In this document: positions 16,116 through 25,703 of the stretch, one piece after another | Position numbering within the stretch: position 1 is the stretch's first letter | Layout of the letters: every line of letters begins with the position of its first letter | Assembly: GCA_022837595.1 (NCBI GenBank) | Contig: JALHFX010000049.1 | Coordinates: forward strand, 1,359-41,038 | Source: Propionibacterium sp. | Lineage (GTDB): Bacteria; Actinomycetota; Actinomycetes; Propionibacteriales; Propionibacteriaceae | DNA length: 39,680 nt | Direction of reading: 5' to 3' | The notes under the pieces: model-generated | The model's input: only the letters and a program-made list of their open reading frames with translations | Databases searched by the model: none | What the model was told of the DNA's origin: nothing | Made by a program: the position numbers and the translations under genes

Positions 16116-17444
16116 CTACATGCCCTCCACCCTCAAGAAGCGCACGTCGCTGCGCAGCTTCGGATTCGCATTGAGTTCGCCTAGACAAGCCACGAGGTTG
16201 GCTTCGGTGGCCACATGGGTCATCAAGCTCAATTCAGCCGATGCAGCGGCAAGCGGTCCCGCCCCGGTAGCCGGCGTCTGAAGCACGGTCTGCACCGAGA
16301 TCCCGTGACGCGCGAGGATCGTGGCGATGGCGGCCAGCACACCGGGCTCGTCCACCACGCGGAATCGCAGGAAGTAGCGCGTCTGCACCGCACCCATCTC
16401 GGCCACTGCGAGATTGTTGTAGTTCGTCTGGTCCGGCCCGGCCACACCTCGAACTCGGTTGCGAGCAACCGTCACCAGATCACCGGTCACCGCGCTCGCC
16501 GTCGGTTCACCACCGGCGCCGGGCCCGAGGAACATCAGACGCCCGGCCGCTTCAGCCTCAACGAAGATGGCGTTATAGGCGCCCGAAACCGAGGCCAGCG
16601 GATGCCCCAGCGGGATCAACGCTGGGTGCACACGCACCGAGATCTGAGAGTCATCCAAGCGGTCGGCGATTGCCAGCAGTTTCACCACGCAACCCACCTC
16701 ATGCGCAGCGCGAATGTCGTCCTGCACGATGTGGGTGATGCCCTCGGTAGGCACTTGATTGCTGTCGACGCGGGTGTGGAATGCCAGGCTCGCCAACAGC
16801 GCTGCCTTGGCACCGGCATCAAGACCCTCGACATCAGCAGTCGGATCGGCCTCCGCATAGCCCAATTCCTGGGCCTGCACCAGTGCGGCCTGATAATCGG
16901 TCCGCTCGGTGGTCATCTTGTCGAGAATGTAGTTGGTGGTGCCGTTCACAATGCCCATCACCGTGCGGATCGAGTCGCCGACCAACGATTCGCGCAACGG
17001 TCGGACGATCGGGATCGCACCGGCCACGGCAGCCTCATAGTAGACGTCGACGCCGACACGCTCGGCAGCGGTGAAGATCTCCGCCCCGTGCGCGGCCAGC
17101 AGGGCTTTGTTAGCCGTCACGACGGAGGCGCCGTGATCGATCGCAGTCAAAATCAATTGTTTGGCCGGCTCGATACCACCAATCAACTCAATGACGATGT
17201 CGATATCGTCGCGGGTGACCAGTGCCTGGGGATCATCGGTGAACAATTCCGGCGGCAGATCGTCGCGTGTGCGCGACAGGTCACGCACCGCGATGCCCAC
17301 CAGTTCGAGAGGCCGCCCGATCCGCGCAGCAAAATCGTCCCCGTGCTCGAGGATGAGTTTTGCCACGTGAGTACCGACCGTACCCGATCCGAGCAAGGCC
17401 ACCTTCAGCGGCGCTTCGCCTTCTTGACGCACTCGCATCATCAT
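16116..17444 (-). CDS. hom: homoserine dehydrogenase
   Basis: Reduces aspartate semialdehyde to homoserine, the branch to threonine and methionine. The 442-residue protein has an NAD(P)-binding motif near the N-terminus (VALLGSGTVGTHVAKLI), the catalytic-core motif DVEGLDAGAKAALLASLAF and a C-terminal ACT domain (VVDEPGVLAAIATILARHGI) for threonine feedback. The ATG at 17442-17444 overlaps the lysA stop (ATGATGATG), so lysA and hom are coupled. No aspartokinase fusion. Confidence 0.96.
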   Translation of the reverse strand: MMMRVRQEGEAPLKVALLGSGTVGTHVAKLILEHGDDFAARIGRPLELVGIAVRDLSRTRDDLPPELFTDDPQALVTRDDIDIVIELIGGIEPAKQLILTAIDHGASVVTANKALLAAHGAEIFTAAERVGVDVYYEAAVAGAIPIVRPLRESLVGDSIRTVMGIVNGTTNYILDKMTTERTDYQAALVQAQELGYAEADPTADVEGLDAGAKAALLASLAFHTRVDSNQVPTEGITHIVQDDIRAAHEVGCVVKLLAIADRLDDSQISVRVHPALIPLGHPLASVSGAYNAIFVEAEAAGRLMFLGPGAGGEPTASAVTGDLVTVARNRVRGVAGPDQTNYNNLAVAEMGAVQTRYFLRFRVVDEPGVLAAIATILARHGISVQTVLQTPATGAGPLAAASAELSLMTHVATEANLVACLGELNANPKLRSDVRFLRVEGM

Positions 17445-18844
17445 TTCCCCACATCCAATGCCATCAGATCGTCCATGGTCTCACGGCGCAGCAGAACCGT
17501 CGCTTCGCCTTGGTCAACCGCGATCACCGGAGGTCGCGGTGTGTGATTGTAATTGCTGGCCATCGACCGACTGTACGCGCCCGAAGCAGGCACGGCGATC
17601 AGATCTCCTGGATGGATATCGGCCGGCAAAAAGACATCGTGTACCAAGATGTCCCCGCCTTCACAGTGCTTGCCGACCACCCGGCAAAGCATCGTATTCG
17701 CTTGTGACGAACGGTTCGCAAGGACAGCGGAGTATTCGGCCGCATACAGCGCCGGACGAATATTGTCGCTCATTCCCCCGTCCACGCTGATATAGACGCG
17801 TTGCGTTCCGCCCTCCAAGTCGACTGGCTTCACAGTGCCCACCGTGTATGCAGCCATCGTGCTGGGCCCGACGATCGCTCGACCCGGCTCAATCGACAGC
17901 TTGGGCTCAATCATTCCGTACGCACGGGCCTCGTGAGCCACGATCTCACGCAAGTTTGCCGCCAATTGCTGTGGCGTCGATGGCGAATCCTGGCTCGTGT
18001 AGGCGATCCCGAAACCACCCCCAAGGTCAAGCTCGGGCAACTGGGTGCCGGTGGCATCGGTGAATTGCGAGAGCAGCTTCAAGGTGCGGCGCGCTGCCAC
18101 CTCGAAACCACCGGTATCGAAGATCTGGGAACCGATATGAGAATGAATCCCCGACAGTGTGATGTGCGGATCGTAATGACAACGCACCATCGCCACCATC
18201 GCCTGGTTGTTGGTGATCGAGAAACCGAACTTCTGATCCTCATGTGCGGTAGCGATGTAATCGTGGGTGTGTGCCTCGACTCCCGGTGTCACGCGCACCA
18301 TTACTCGCGCGTGCCAGTCATGGGTCTCGCAAAGCTCAATGATGCGGTCCAACTCATCCAGCGAATCGATGATGATGCGTCCGACCCCGGCTTCCAGAGC
18401 GGTAGCCAACTCGTCAACGCTCTTATTATTTCCGTGCAGACCGATCCGAGCCGGATCGAAACCAGCTTGCAGCGCCGTAATGAGCTCTCCATGAGAGCAG
18501 GCATCGAGCCACAGCCCCTCTTCGTCCACCCAACGTGCGATAGTGCGCGTCAAGAACGCTTTTCCTGCGTAGTAGACCGTCCAGCCCTCGAAAGCATCGC
18601 GAAATTCTCGGGCTCGTTGGCGGAAATCCTGCTCGTCCATGAGATAGATGGGGCTGCCGAACTGCTTGATTGCGTCGGTCACCTTCAACCCGGCAACACT
18701 GATGACCCCGTCATCGTCGCGCACAGTCGATGAACTCCACAAAGCAGCGTCGAGCTTGTTGGGGTCGACGGGGCGCTCCAGCCACTGCGGGCCAGGAGTT
18801 GAAACGTCGGCGTGGATCGCACCAGCAACGTGCATATGTGTCAC
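17441..18844 (-). CDS. lysA: diaminopimelate decarboxylase
   Basis: PLP enzyme for the last step of lysine synthesis. The 467-residue protein has the PLP lysine Lys95 in YYAGKAFLTR, the HGNNKS stretch, the glycine-rich phosphate-binding LDLGGGFGIAY and GKHCEGGDILVHD carrying the active-site cysteine of the partner subunit. GTG at 18842-18844 is used (MTHMHVAG); the ATG three codons in is an alternative. It is transcribed away from the tRNA-Arg gene. argS, which commonly precedes lysA in Actinomycetota, is absent here. Confidence 0.96.
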   Translation of the reverse strand: MTHMHVAGAIHADVSTPGPQWLERPVDPNKLDAALWSSSTVRDDDGVISVAGLKVTDAIKQFGSPIYLMDEQDFRQRAREFRDAFEGWTVYYAGKAFLTRTIARWVDEEGLWLDACSHGELITALQAGFDPARIGLHGNNKSVDELATALEAGVGRIIIDSLDELDRIIELCETHDWHARVMVRVTPGVEAHTHDYIATAHEDQKFGFSITNNQAMVAMVRCHYDPHITLSGIHSHIGSQIFDTGGFEVAARRTLKLLSQFTDATGTQLPELDLGGGFGIAYTSQDSPSTPQQLAANLREIVAHEARAYGMIEPKLSIEPGRAIVGPSTMAAYTVGTVKPVDLEGGTQRVYISVDGGMSDNIRPALYAAEYSAVLANRSSQANTMLCRVVGKHCEGGDILVHDVFLPADIHPGDLIAVPASGAYSRSMASNYNHTPRPPVIAVDQGEATVLLRRETMDDLMALDVGK

Positions 18845-18937
18845 GATGCCCTATTCTCCCAGACCGGGCAACGTGATGCCAGGCTGCCACCACCGTGCCT
18901 GATCCGGGGCGGCAATCGGACCGGTTTCCGGCAACGG

Positions 18938-18967
18938 TTTCCGACGGTGGCCGCCCAGTGCTAGCCT
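18938..18967 (+). promoter_or_regulatory. possible promoter of tRNA-Arg
   Basis: TTTCCG (18938-18943), an 18-base spacer and TAGCCT (18962-18967) lie 28 bases before the mature tRNA. The -35 is within a short repeat, since CGGTTTCCG occurs twice here. Confidence 0.35.
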
Positions 18968-18995
18968 GAACTTTGCCCAGCACGTCAACAGACTT

Positions 18996-19070
18996 GCCCC
19001 CGTAGCTCAGGGGATAGAGCACCGCCCTCCGGAGGCGGGAGCAGAGGTTCGAATCCTCTCGGGGGCGCCA
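18996..19070 (+). tRNA. tRNA-Arg (anticodon CCG)
   Basis: A complete cloverleaf: acceptor GCCCCCG/CGGGGGC, D-stem GCTC/GAGC, anticodon stem CCGCC/GGCGG with loop CTCCGGA (anticodon CCG, reads CGG), T-stem AGAGG/CCTCT with TTCGAAT loop, discriminator G and an encoded CCA. Length 75 including CCA. Confidence 0.97.
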
Positions 19071-19119
19071 CCTCCCTGATCCATACACCGTGACCCGCGG
19101 GCTGACCGGAGGACGTCTG

Positions 19120-20385
19120 ATGGCCACATCATCCCCGAAGCCTCAGTCACCCGCGCGCTTACACCTGACGGAGAGCTTGATCGCGCCCGAACGATTCGTT
19201 TCGCGTGTGTTCGACCGCTGGCAGCTGCGCTCGGGACGCATGCAGCTGCTGATCTGGACTGCCGGACGATTACTGGTGTTGTTGACTTGGGGCCTCATCA
19301 ATCCCGAGACCCAAGGCGACGTCGTCTACTACTACGAGCACATCTCGTTCATGTTCACCGCCGGGCCGGCCGAAACGATGACCGAATACCCCATCACATT
19401 CACGCTATCGCTGTGGGCTTGGGGCGAACGGCTGCGGGCGCATGCGGTAACCTTCTGGACGCTCTTCGTCGTCTTCATCGGCCCCACCATCTATCTACGT
19501 TTTGACTTGGTGACCTCGGTGCTCGCCGGCTGGAGCCTGCTCCTGCTGTTACGCCGCCGTTGGATGCTCAGCGGTGCGCTGGCCGGCGTCGGTGCCGCGA
19601 TCAAACTCTGGCCGGCATTGTTATGGCCTGCGCTGCTCGGCGGCGACCGCAGGCAGCGCGTCCGCACCAGCCTCGGCTTCTGGATCTGCGGCGGGGTGCT
19701 GGCACTGGTTTCGCTGCTCTGGGCTGGATGGGACAGACTCATCTCACCGCTGAGTTGGCAATCGGGCCGAGGTCTTCAGGTGGAGTCGGTCTGGGCGACC
19801 GTACCGATGCTCTTCCGAGCGCTCGGCATCGGCGATTACGCGGTAACGATCTCGCGCTTCCAGGCGTTCGAGATCTACGGCACCGGGATCGGGTTCTGGT
19901 CGGCACTCGCCTCGATAGCCACCGTGACGGGCATGATCATGCTGGTCGCGATCTTCGCTCTTTGGTGGCGGCGTGGGCGCGGCACCACTTCCCAGGCGGC
20001 CTTGCTCATGATGCTGGTGATCTTGACGATGATCGTCACGAACAAGACCTTCAGCCCCCAATACATGATCTGGCTCGGCGGGCCGATGGCTGCGGCGATT
20101 GCACTCCTGGGGCGTCAGCATCTCGATACCGCCGAGTACGCTTTGGATCGGCGGCGACTCTGGTTGATCTGTATCACGATCCTGACGATCTCGGTGCTGA
20201 CCGGCATCGTCTTTCCGATCGGCTATGACCCGTTGGTGCGGGATTCACATCTCACCCGCTACTGGAGATTGCCTGTGACGATCGTGCTGGTGTTGCGGAA
20301 TCTGCTGATCGTTGCGCTCCTCGGCTATGTTCTGCGATTGGTCAAAGGTTTTGTCTGGCCGACTGTCAGGGAAAGGCAGCGATGA
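19120..20385 (+). CDS. GT87-type polyprenol-phosphate-dependent mannosyltransferase, copy 1
   Basis: Integral membrane glycosyltransferase of the GT-C class (DUF2029/GT87), probably adding mannose or a related sugar from a polyprenyl-phosphate donor to a cell-envelope glycolipid. The 421-residue protein has about ten hydrophobic helices, the early acidic site TQGDVVYYYEH, TEYPITF, and GAAIKLWPALL and NKTFSPQYMIWLGGP further on. ATG 19120-19122 is chosen because GGAGG lies a few bases upstream; the longer frame from 19090 has no such support. It is followed with a four-base overlap by a paralogue of the same architecture. Substrate is unknown. Confidence 0.8.
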   Translation: MATSSPKPQSPARLHLTESLIAPERFVSRVFDRWQLRSGRMQLLIWTAGRLLVLLTWGLINPETQGDVVYYYEHISFMFTAGPAETMTEYPITFTLSLWAWGERLRAHAVTFWTLFVVFIGPTIYLRFDLVTSVLAGWSLLLLLRRRWMLSGALAGVGAAIKLWPALLWPALLGGDRRQRVRTSLGFWICGGVLALVSLLWAGWDRLISPLSWQSGRGLQVESVWATVPMLFRALGIGDYAVTISRFQAFEIYGTGIGFWSALASIATVTGMIMLVAIFALWWRRGRGTTSQAALLMMLVILTMIVTNKTFSPQYMIWLGGPMAAAIALLGRQHLDTAEYALDRRRLWLICITILTISVLTGIVFPIGYDPLVRDSHLTRYWRLPVTIVLVLRNLLIVALLGYVLRLVKGFVWPTVRERQR

Positions 20386-21689
20386 GCAGACCCGGCAATC
20401 GGCTCGCATCGTCCGTCAGCTCGCTCGCGACGCATGGCTTCGTTGTTTTCGCGCTGTGGGTGCTGAGCCGCGCCTTGCTGGCGGTGCTGTGGAGCTACCA
20501 GGAATCCTTCATCGACCACGACGTGCGCTACTACTTCTGGCAGCTGCAGAACAACGGACTGGACAGCGCGCTGATCGAGTACCCTACTCCGATCGCTCTG
20601 CTGCTCGAGAGTATCCGGGTGACCGTCGGCGGAACGGAGGGTACCTACGTTCTGTCTTTCGCGCTCGTCATGGCGACCATCGACGGGGTCGTGACCTGGT
20701 GGCTATGGCATTCACACAGCAGGAAGGCTGCAGTCTTCTGGTCGCTCTATACCTTCTGCATCGGCCCCTTGATTTGGTTCCGTATCGATCTCCTGCCCGC
20801 CGTGGCGGTGTTGGTGAGTCTGATATTCGTGGTGCGCCGTCCCTTCGCCTCGGGCGCGGCGGTCGCCGTGGGAGCAGCCACCAAACTATGGCCGGCCATG
20901 TTGATCGCACCGATGCTGGGTACGGATCGCCTGGGGAAACGCCGCGCACTGGGTTTCGCGGTGATCGGGGCGCTGTTGGGAGGGTCCTCACTGGCCATCT
21001 TTGGTTGGACGCGTTCGGTCTCGCCGGTGACCTGGCAATCCGACCGCGGCCTACAGATCGAGTCGATTGTGGCGACCGTTCCGATGATCCGGCATGCCTT
21101 CGGTTATCCCGACCAATACCGCACCGAACTGACTCAATACAATGCCTGGGAGATCTTCGGACCAGGTGTCGACTTCTGGCTATCCACCACAGACTGGCTG
21201 TTGGCCGCCAGCGTGCTGTTGGCCGTTATTCTCGGCTGGCTGGTGGGATTCGGCGGTGCCGGGTTACCTCATCACCAGCTGCGTAATGCAAACGATCCCG
21301 ATCGAACGGCAGCCCGCACACACGCCATCATCCTCGCCCAGATCGCGCTGATCAGCCTGACGATCGTCGCAAATAAAACCTTCAGCCCGCAATACATGAT
21401 TTGGCTCGGCGGACCGCTGGCCGTGCTGATCTCCCTCCCGTTGCCACGTCGCGAGCGGAGCGGTGCGCACTATCTGGCAGCCCTCGGGCTGATCTGTGCT
21501 CTGCTCACCCATCTGGTCTTCCCATTGAACTACGAAGGGCTCATCGGTCAACAGCTGGCCAATCAGCGCGACACACTCCGGCTGGTCTTCCGCAACCTTC
21601 TGATGATCGCCCTCTGTGCGACCTCTGTGACGATGGCCATCCGCTCGGCGTGGCGGATCGGTCGAGACAACCCGAAAACGAGCTCCTGA
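20382..21689 (+). CDS. GT87-type polyprenol-phosphate-dependent mannosyltransferase, copy 2
   Basis: A 435-residue paralogue of the preceding gene. It shares IEYPTPI, FRIDLLPAV, GAATKLWPAML, WQSDRGLQIES and NKTFSPQYMIWLGGP at equivalent positions, plus the same number of helices. The start ATGA overlaps the upstream stop, so the two proteins are made together and could work in sequence or as a heterodimer. The copies are clearly diverged, so the duplication is not recent. Acceptor and sugar are unknown. Confidence 0.8.
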   Translation: MSRPGNRLASSVSSLATHGFVVFALWVLSRALLAVLWSYQESFIDHDVRYYFWQLQNNGLDSALIEYPTPIALLLESIRVTVGGTEGTYVLSFALVMATIDGVVTWWLWHSHSRKAAVFWSLYTFCIGPLIWFRIDLLPAVAVLVSLIFVVRRPFASGAAVAVGAATKLWPAMLIAPMLGTDRLGKRRALGFAVIGALLGGSSLAIFGWTRSVSPVTWQSDRGLQIESIVATVPMIRHAFGYPDQYRTELTQYNAWEIFGPGVDFWLSTTDWLLAASVLLAVILGWLVGFGGAGLPHHQLRNANDPDRTAARTHAIILAQIALISLTIVANKTFSPQYMIWLGGPLAVLISLPLPRRERSGAHYLAALGLICALLTHLVFPLNYEGLIGQQLANQRDTLRLVFRNLLMIALCATSVTMAIRSAWRIGRDNPKTSS

Positions 21690-21794
21690 CATTAGAGTTG
21701 ACCGTGCAATCAAACCTGGCAGGTAAGAGGTTGCCAGCGGGTCGCGCAACGCCAACCACAGGAAGGGGCGAAGCGGCATCCGGCCGCGGCAGGT

Positions 21795-24700
21795 ATGTCC
21801 ACTTTTGATGACTTCGGCGCTAATGACTGGCTCATCGAAGAGATGAGGGAGCGCTATCAGAACGACCCCTCATCGGTCGACCCGAAATGGGCCCGGTTCT
21901 TCTCTCGTCAACCCGACGACGCCGACTCCGCGGTCGATCCGGCTGCCGGTCCAGCCACGGTCAGACCCGACGCCACGACGCAGCAGCCAGAGACCACGAC
22001 CCGTCCAGTGAGCGGCGTACCAGTCGCCAAGGTCGAGGCCAAGGACGAACGCACTGAGTCGCCGAGCCAACCGGGCACCGTCAGCGGGTTGGGTCCCGAG
22101 GTTCCCAATCCATTCCTGCGTCCACAGCTGTCAGCCGATGGGCCCCAACGAACCGTCCTGAGAGGCGCGCGGATGCGTACCGCGCGCAATATGGATCTGT
22201 CTCGCTCGGTGCCAACCGCCACCTCGGTGCGGACGGTTCCGATGAAGCTCGTGTTGGAGAATCGGGCAACAATCAACAACTTCTTGCGCCGCAGCCGCGG
22301 CGGTAAAGTCAGTTTCACCCACATCATCGGTTTCGCGATGGTCCAGGCGATCAAGACCGTACCCGCGATGAACTGCTCCTACGATGAAGAAGACGGCAAG
22401 CCGGTGCTGGTCGAGCACGGCGATATCAATCTCGGCATCGCGATCGACGTCACCAAAGACGATCAACGTCAACTTCTCGTCCCCAATATTCGGGCTTGCG
22501 AAGACCTGAACTTCGCGCAGTTCTATGCCGCCTACGAGACGCTGGTCCACAAAGCTCGCGAGGCCAAGTTGACCCCGGACGATTTCGTGGGCACGACGGT
22601 CTCATTGACCAATCCCGGTGGCCTGGGAACCAATATGTCGGTACCTCGCCTGATGCCCGGCCAGGGTCTCATCCTCGGGGTCGGTTCGATCGACTATACG
22701 GCCGACTTTGAGGGCACCAGCCAGGTGAACCTGACCCAGCTGGGGGTCAGCAAAGTCACCACGCTCACCTCTACCTACGATCATCGGGTCATCCAAGGCG
22801 CTCAAAGCGGCGAGTTCCTGCGCGAGATGCACCGGCTGCTCCTGGGCGCCGATGGCTTCTACGAGCAGATCTTCGAAGCACTACGTATCCCCTATCCGCC
22901 GCTCAAATGGGCGCCTGATATCCCGGTCAACCGCAGCTACCACGTGAGCAAGCAGGCACGGGTCGTTTCGCTGATCAACGCCTATCGCACTTTCGGGCAT
23001 CTACAAGCCGATGTCGACCCTCTCGAGTACACGATGCGTACCCATCCCGAGCTCGAACTCGAGACGCACGGACTGACGCTGTGGGACCTCGACCGCGAGT
23101 TCCCGGTCGGACGTTTCGCGGGTGAGGAACTCGGGTTCCTCACCCTTCGCCAAATACTTGACACGCTGCGCGATTCCTACGCCCACACCATGGGCATCGA
23201 ATACATGCACATCCAAGACCCCGAACAGCGCAGCTGGTTCCAGCAACGCCTGGAGTCCGAGCATCATCCTCGTCCGCGTACCGAGCATCTGCGGATCCTC
23301 GACCAGTTGAGTGAGGCCGAGGTCTTCGAGACGTTCTTGCAGACCAAGTACGTTGGTCAAACCCGGTTCAGCCTCGAAGGGGCCGAATCGATGATCATAG
23401 TTTTGGCCGAGATCTGCAGCCGCGCAGCAGACGACGATATCGCCGAGGTCTGCATCGGCATGCCACATCGCGGACGATTGAATGTGCTGACCAATATCGT
23501 CGGCAAAGCCTACTCGCAGATCTTCCGGGAGTTCGACAACCGTGCTGCCAACGACGAGGTGCTCAGCGGCGATGTCAAATACCACCTGGGTGCCGATGGC
23601 GAGTTCACTTCTGCCAGCGGACGCACTGTACGTACCTCGGTCGCCGCCAATCCCTCGCACCTGGAGGCCGTCGATCCGGTCTTGGAAGGTATCGCTCGCG
23701 CGAAGAACGACCGTCTCGCGGTCACCGATCAAAGCCTCCAGCAAAGCCCGCATCCGGTGCTGCCGGTGCTGGCTCATGGCGATGCCTCGTTCGCCGGTCA
23801 AGGCGTAGTCTATGAGACGCTGCAGATGAGCCAGCTGCGTCCCTACCGTAATGGCGGCACGATTCATCTCGTCGTCAACAATCAGGTCGGCTTCACCACC
23901 GGCCCGGCAGACAGCCGCAGCTCGGTCTACTGCACCGATGTCGCGAAAACCGTGCAGGCTCCGATCATCCACGTCAACGGCGATGATCCCGACGCCTGCG
24001 CGCTCTCGGCCCAGATCGCCTTCGAGTACCGCCAGCGGTTCGGCAAGGATGTCGTGATCGACATGCTCTGCTATCGCCGACGCGGGCATAACGAGGGAGA
24101 CGAGCCGAGCTTCACTCAGCCACTCACCTACAGCCTGATCGAGAAGAAGCGCCCGGTGCGCAAGTTGTACACCGAGCAGCTGATCGGGCGCGGCGATATT
24201 TCCTTGGCCGACGCGGAGCAAGCAGTCAACAAGTTCCGCGACCGTCTCGAAGAGGTTTTCACCACGGTCCGTGATCCCGAGATTCCCGCGGATGACATGG
24301 ACTACCAGTTAACCCCGATCTACCCGGTCAAACGGGGCCTGAAGATCGGAACGGCGGCCACCCCGGGGCAGATCGCCGCCGTCGCCTCGGTCTACAGCAA
24401 CTTGCCCAAGGGCTTCCAGGTACATCCAAAACTGGCTCTTCAATTGGAACGCCGTGTCAAGGCCATTCACGAGGGTCCGATCGACTGGGCAACCGCGGAG
24501 CTGCTCAGTATGGGCACCCTACTGATGGACGGCTACCCGGTCCGGCTCGTCGGTCAAGACACCCGACGCGGTACCTTCAGCCAACGTTTCGGCGCGATCG
24601 TCGATCGGGAGACAAACGAAGCGTGGGTGCCACTGAAACATCTCACCGCCGATCAGGCGCAGTTCGATATCTACGACTCACTGCTCAGCGAATACGCTGC

Positions 24701-25526
24701 GATCGGTTTCGAGTACGGCTATTCGGTGGCCACACCTGAGGCGCTGGTCTGCTGGGAAGCCCAGTACGGTGACTTCTCGAACGGCGGCCAGATCATCCTC
24801 GACGAATTCATCGCATCTGGTTTCGCCAAGTGGAAACAGAAGTCAGGTGTCGTATTGCTGCTTCCGCACGGCTACGAGGGCGCTGGCCCGGACCATTCCA
24901 GTGCCCGCATCGAACGTTTCCTGCAGATGTGTGCGGACGACAATATGGCAGTCTGTCAGCCGAGTACCCCGGCCAGCTACTTCCATCTGTTGCGTCAGCA
25001 TGTCCAGGTCAACTGGCATCGTCCGGTGGTCATCGCCACGCCCAAGTCGATGTTGCGCAACAAACTGGCTGTTTCACAGCCAGCGGAATTCACCAGCGGA
25101 AAATGGCGTCCGGTACTCGGCGACCCGTCGATCACCGAGCCGGCCAAGGTCGAGCGCATTCTGATCTGCTCCGGCAAGATCCGATGGGATCTCGTGCAAC
25201 AGCGCGAGCAGATGGGCTTGACATCAAAGGTCGCGATCCTCACTCTGGAACGCCTCTTCCCGCTGGCCAACCGTGAACTTGCCGCAGAACTCGCCCGCTA
25301 CCCGCAGGTCAAGGACATCCGCTGGGTGCAGGACGAGCCCTCCAACCAAGGGCCATGGGAATTCTTACAGCTACACTTCGTACCTGCGATGACTGAGCAA
25401 CTCGGACGAGAATTCATCATCCGGCCCTTCGCTCGTCCGATCGCTGCCGCAGCATCGACCGGATCATCGGCCGTCCACAAGACAGAGGAGGAAAAGCTGC
25501 TAGCAGCGGCACTGAGCGACGGCTGA
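21795..25526 (+). CDS. kgd: multifunctional 2-oxoglutarate dehydrogenase / 2-oxoglutarate decarboxylase
   Basis: Actinobacterial fusion of an E2 succinyltransferase core to a ThDP-dependent E1o. The 1243-residue protein starts with the short E1-type helix (NDWLIEEMRERYQNDPSSVD), followed by a Pro/Thr-rich linker (about 40-120), the acyltransferase domain (about 140-360) with catalytic TYDHRVIQGAQSGEF (His330), then E1 with HGDASFAGQGVVYETLQM, NNQVGFTT and RRRGHNEGDEPSF. As in the family, there is no lipoyl domain; lipoylated E2 and E3 must come from elsewhere. The ribosome site is weak (AGGAAGGGG is about 35 bases upstream, with only AGGT adjacent). A 105-base gap precedes it. Confidence 0.95.
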   Translation: MSTFDDFGANDWLIEEMRERYQNDPSSVDPKWARFFSRQPDDADSAVDPAAGPATVRPDATTQQPETTTRPVSGVPVAKVEAKDERTESPSQPGTVSGLGPEVPNPFLRPQLSADGPQRTVLRGARMRTARNMDLSRSVPTATSVRTVPMKLVLENRATINNFLRRSRGGKVSFTHIIGFAMVQAIKTVPAMNCSYDEEDGKPVLVEHGDINLGIAIDVTKDDQRQLLVPNIRACEDLNFAQFYAAYETLVHKAREAKLTPDDFVGTTVSLTNPGGLGTNMSVPRLMPGQGLILGVGSIDYTADFEGTSQVNLTQLGVSKVTTLTSTYDHRVIQGAQSGEFLREMHRLLLGADGFYEQIFEALRIPYPPLKWAPDIPVNRSYHVSKQARVVSLINAYRTFGHLQADVDPLEYTMRTHPELELETHGLTLWDLDREFPVGRFAGEELGFLTLRQILDTLRDSYAHTMGIEYMHIQDPEQRSWFQQRLESEHHPRPRTEHLRILDQLSEAEVFETFLQTKYVGQTRFSLEGAESMIIVLAEICSRAADDDIAEVCIGMPHRGRLNVLTNIVGKAYSQIFREFDNRAANDEVLSGDVKYHLGADGEFTSASGRTVRTSVAANPSHLEAVDPVLEGIARAKNDRLAVTDQSLQQSPHPVLPVLAHGDASFAGQGVVYETLQMSQLRPYRNGGTIHLVVNNQVGFTTGPADSRSSVYCTDVAKTVQAPIIHVNGDDPDACALSAQIAFEYRQRFGKDVVIDMLCYRRRGHNEGDEPSFTQPLTYSLIEKKRPVRKLYTEQLIGRGDISLADAEQAVNKFRDRLEEVFTTVRDPEIPADDMDYQLTPIYPVKRGLKIGTAATPGQIAAVASVYSNLPKGFQVHPKLALQLERRVKAIHEGPIDWATAELLSMGTLLMDGYPVRLVGQDTRRGTFSQRFGAIVDRETNEAWVPLKHLTADQAQFDIYDSLLSEYAAIGFEYGYSVATPEALVCWEAQYGDFSNGGQIILDEFIASGFAKWKQKSGVVLLLPHGYEGAGPDHSSARIERFLQMCADDNMAVCQPSTPASYFHLLRQHVQVNWHRPVVIATPKSMLRNKLAVSQPAEFTSGKWRPVLGDPSITEPAKVERILICSGKIRWDLVQQREQMGLTSKVAILTLERLFPLANRELAAELARYPQVKDIRWVQDEPSNQGPWEFLQLHFVPAMTEQLGREFIIRPFARPIAAAASTGSSAVHKTEEEKLLAAALSDG

Positions 25527-25703
25527 CAATCGAGCGACGATCTCTGCTAGTGAGACACTTGGCAACGGTCGACGGTGGCCGAAACCGTTGCGGAGCGCGA
25601 CGAAGCCGAGAAAAAACGTGTTACCCCTACCGTATTCAGCTGGTTCATGGCAAAGTTGACTGGCTGGAGGTTACGACCGCAGATCGAATAGGAGTCCCAA
25701 CAC

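Noticed and set aside
16215..17546. 443-codon open frame opposite hom
   Set aside because: It lies fully antisense to the clearly homologous hom gene and its His/Arg/Gln-rich composition is typical of shadow frames in GC-rich DNA; no ribosome site or motif.
18996..19110. tRNA-Arg as integration site of a mobile island
   Set aside because: No integrase and no second copy of the tRNA 3' end in the window; downstream genes look chromosomal.
21690..21794. Promoter TTGACC with a downstream TAAGAG before kgd
   Set aside because: Spacing of about 20 bases is too long and the -10 is poor; not enough to annotate.
23001..24221. 406-codon open frame opposite kgd
   Set aside because: Antisense to a well conserved enzyme, no recognisable domain, composition of a shadow frame.
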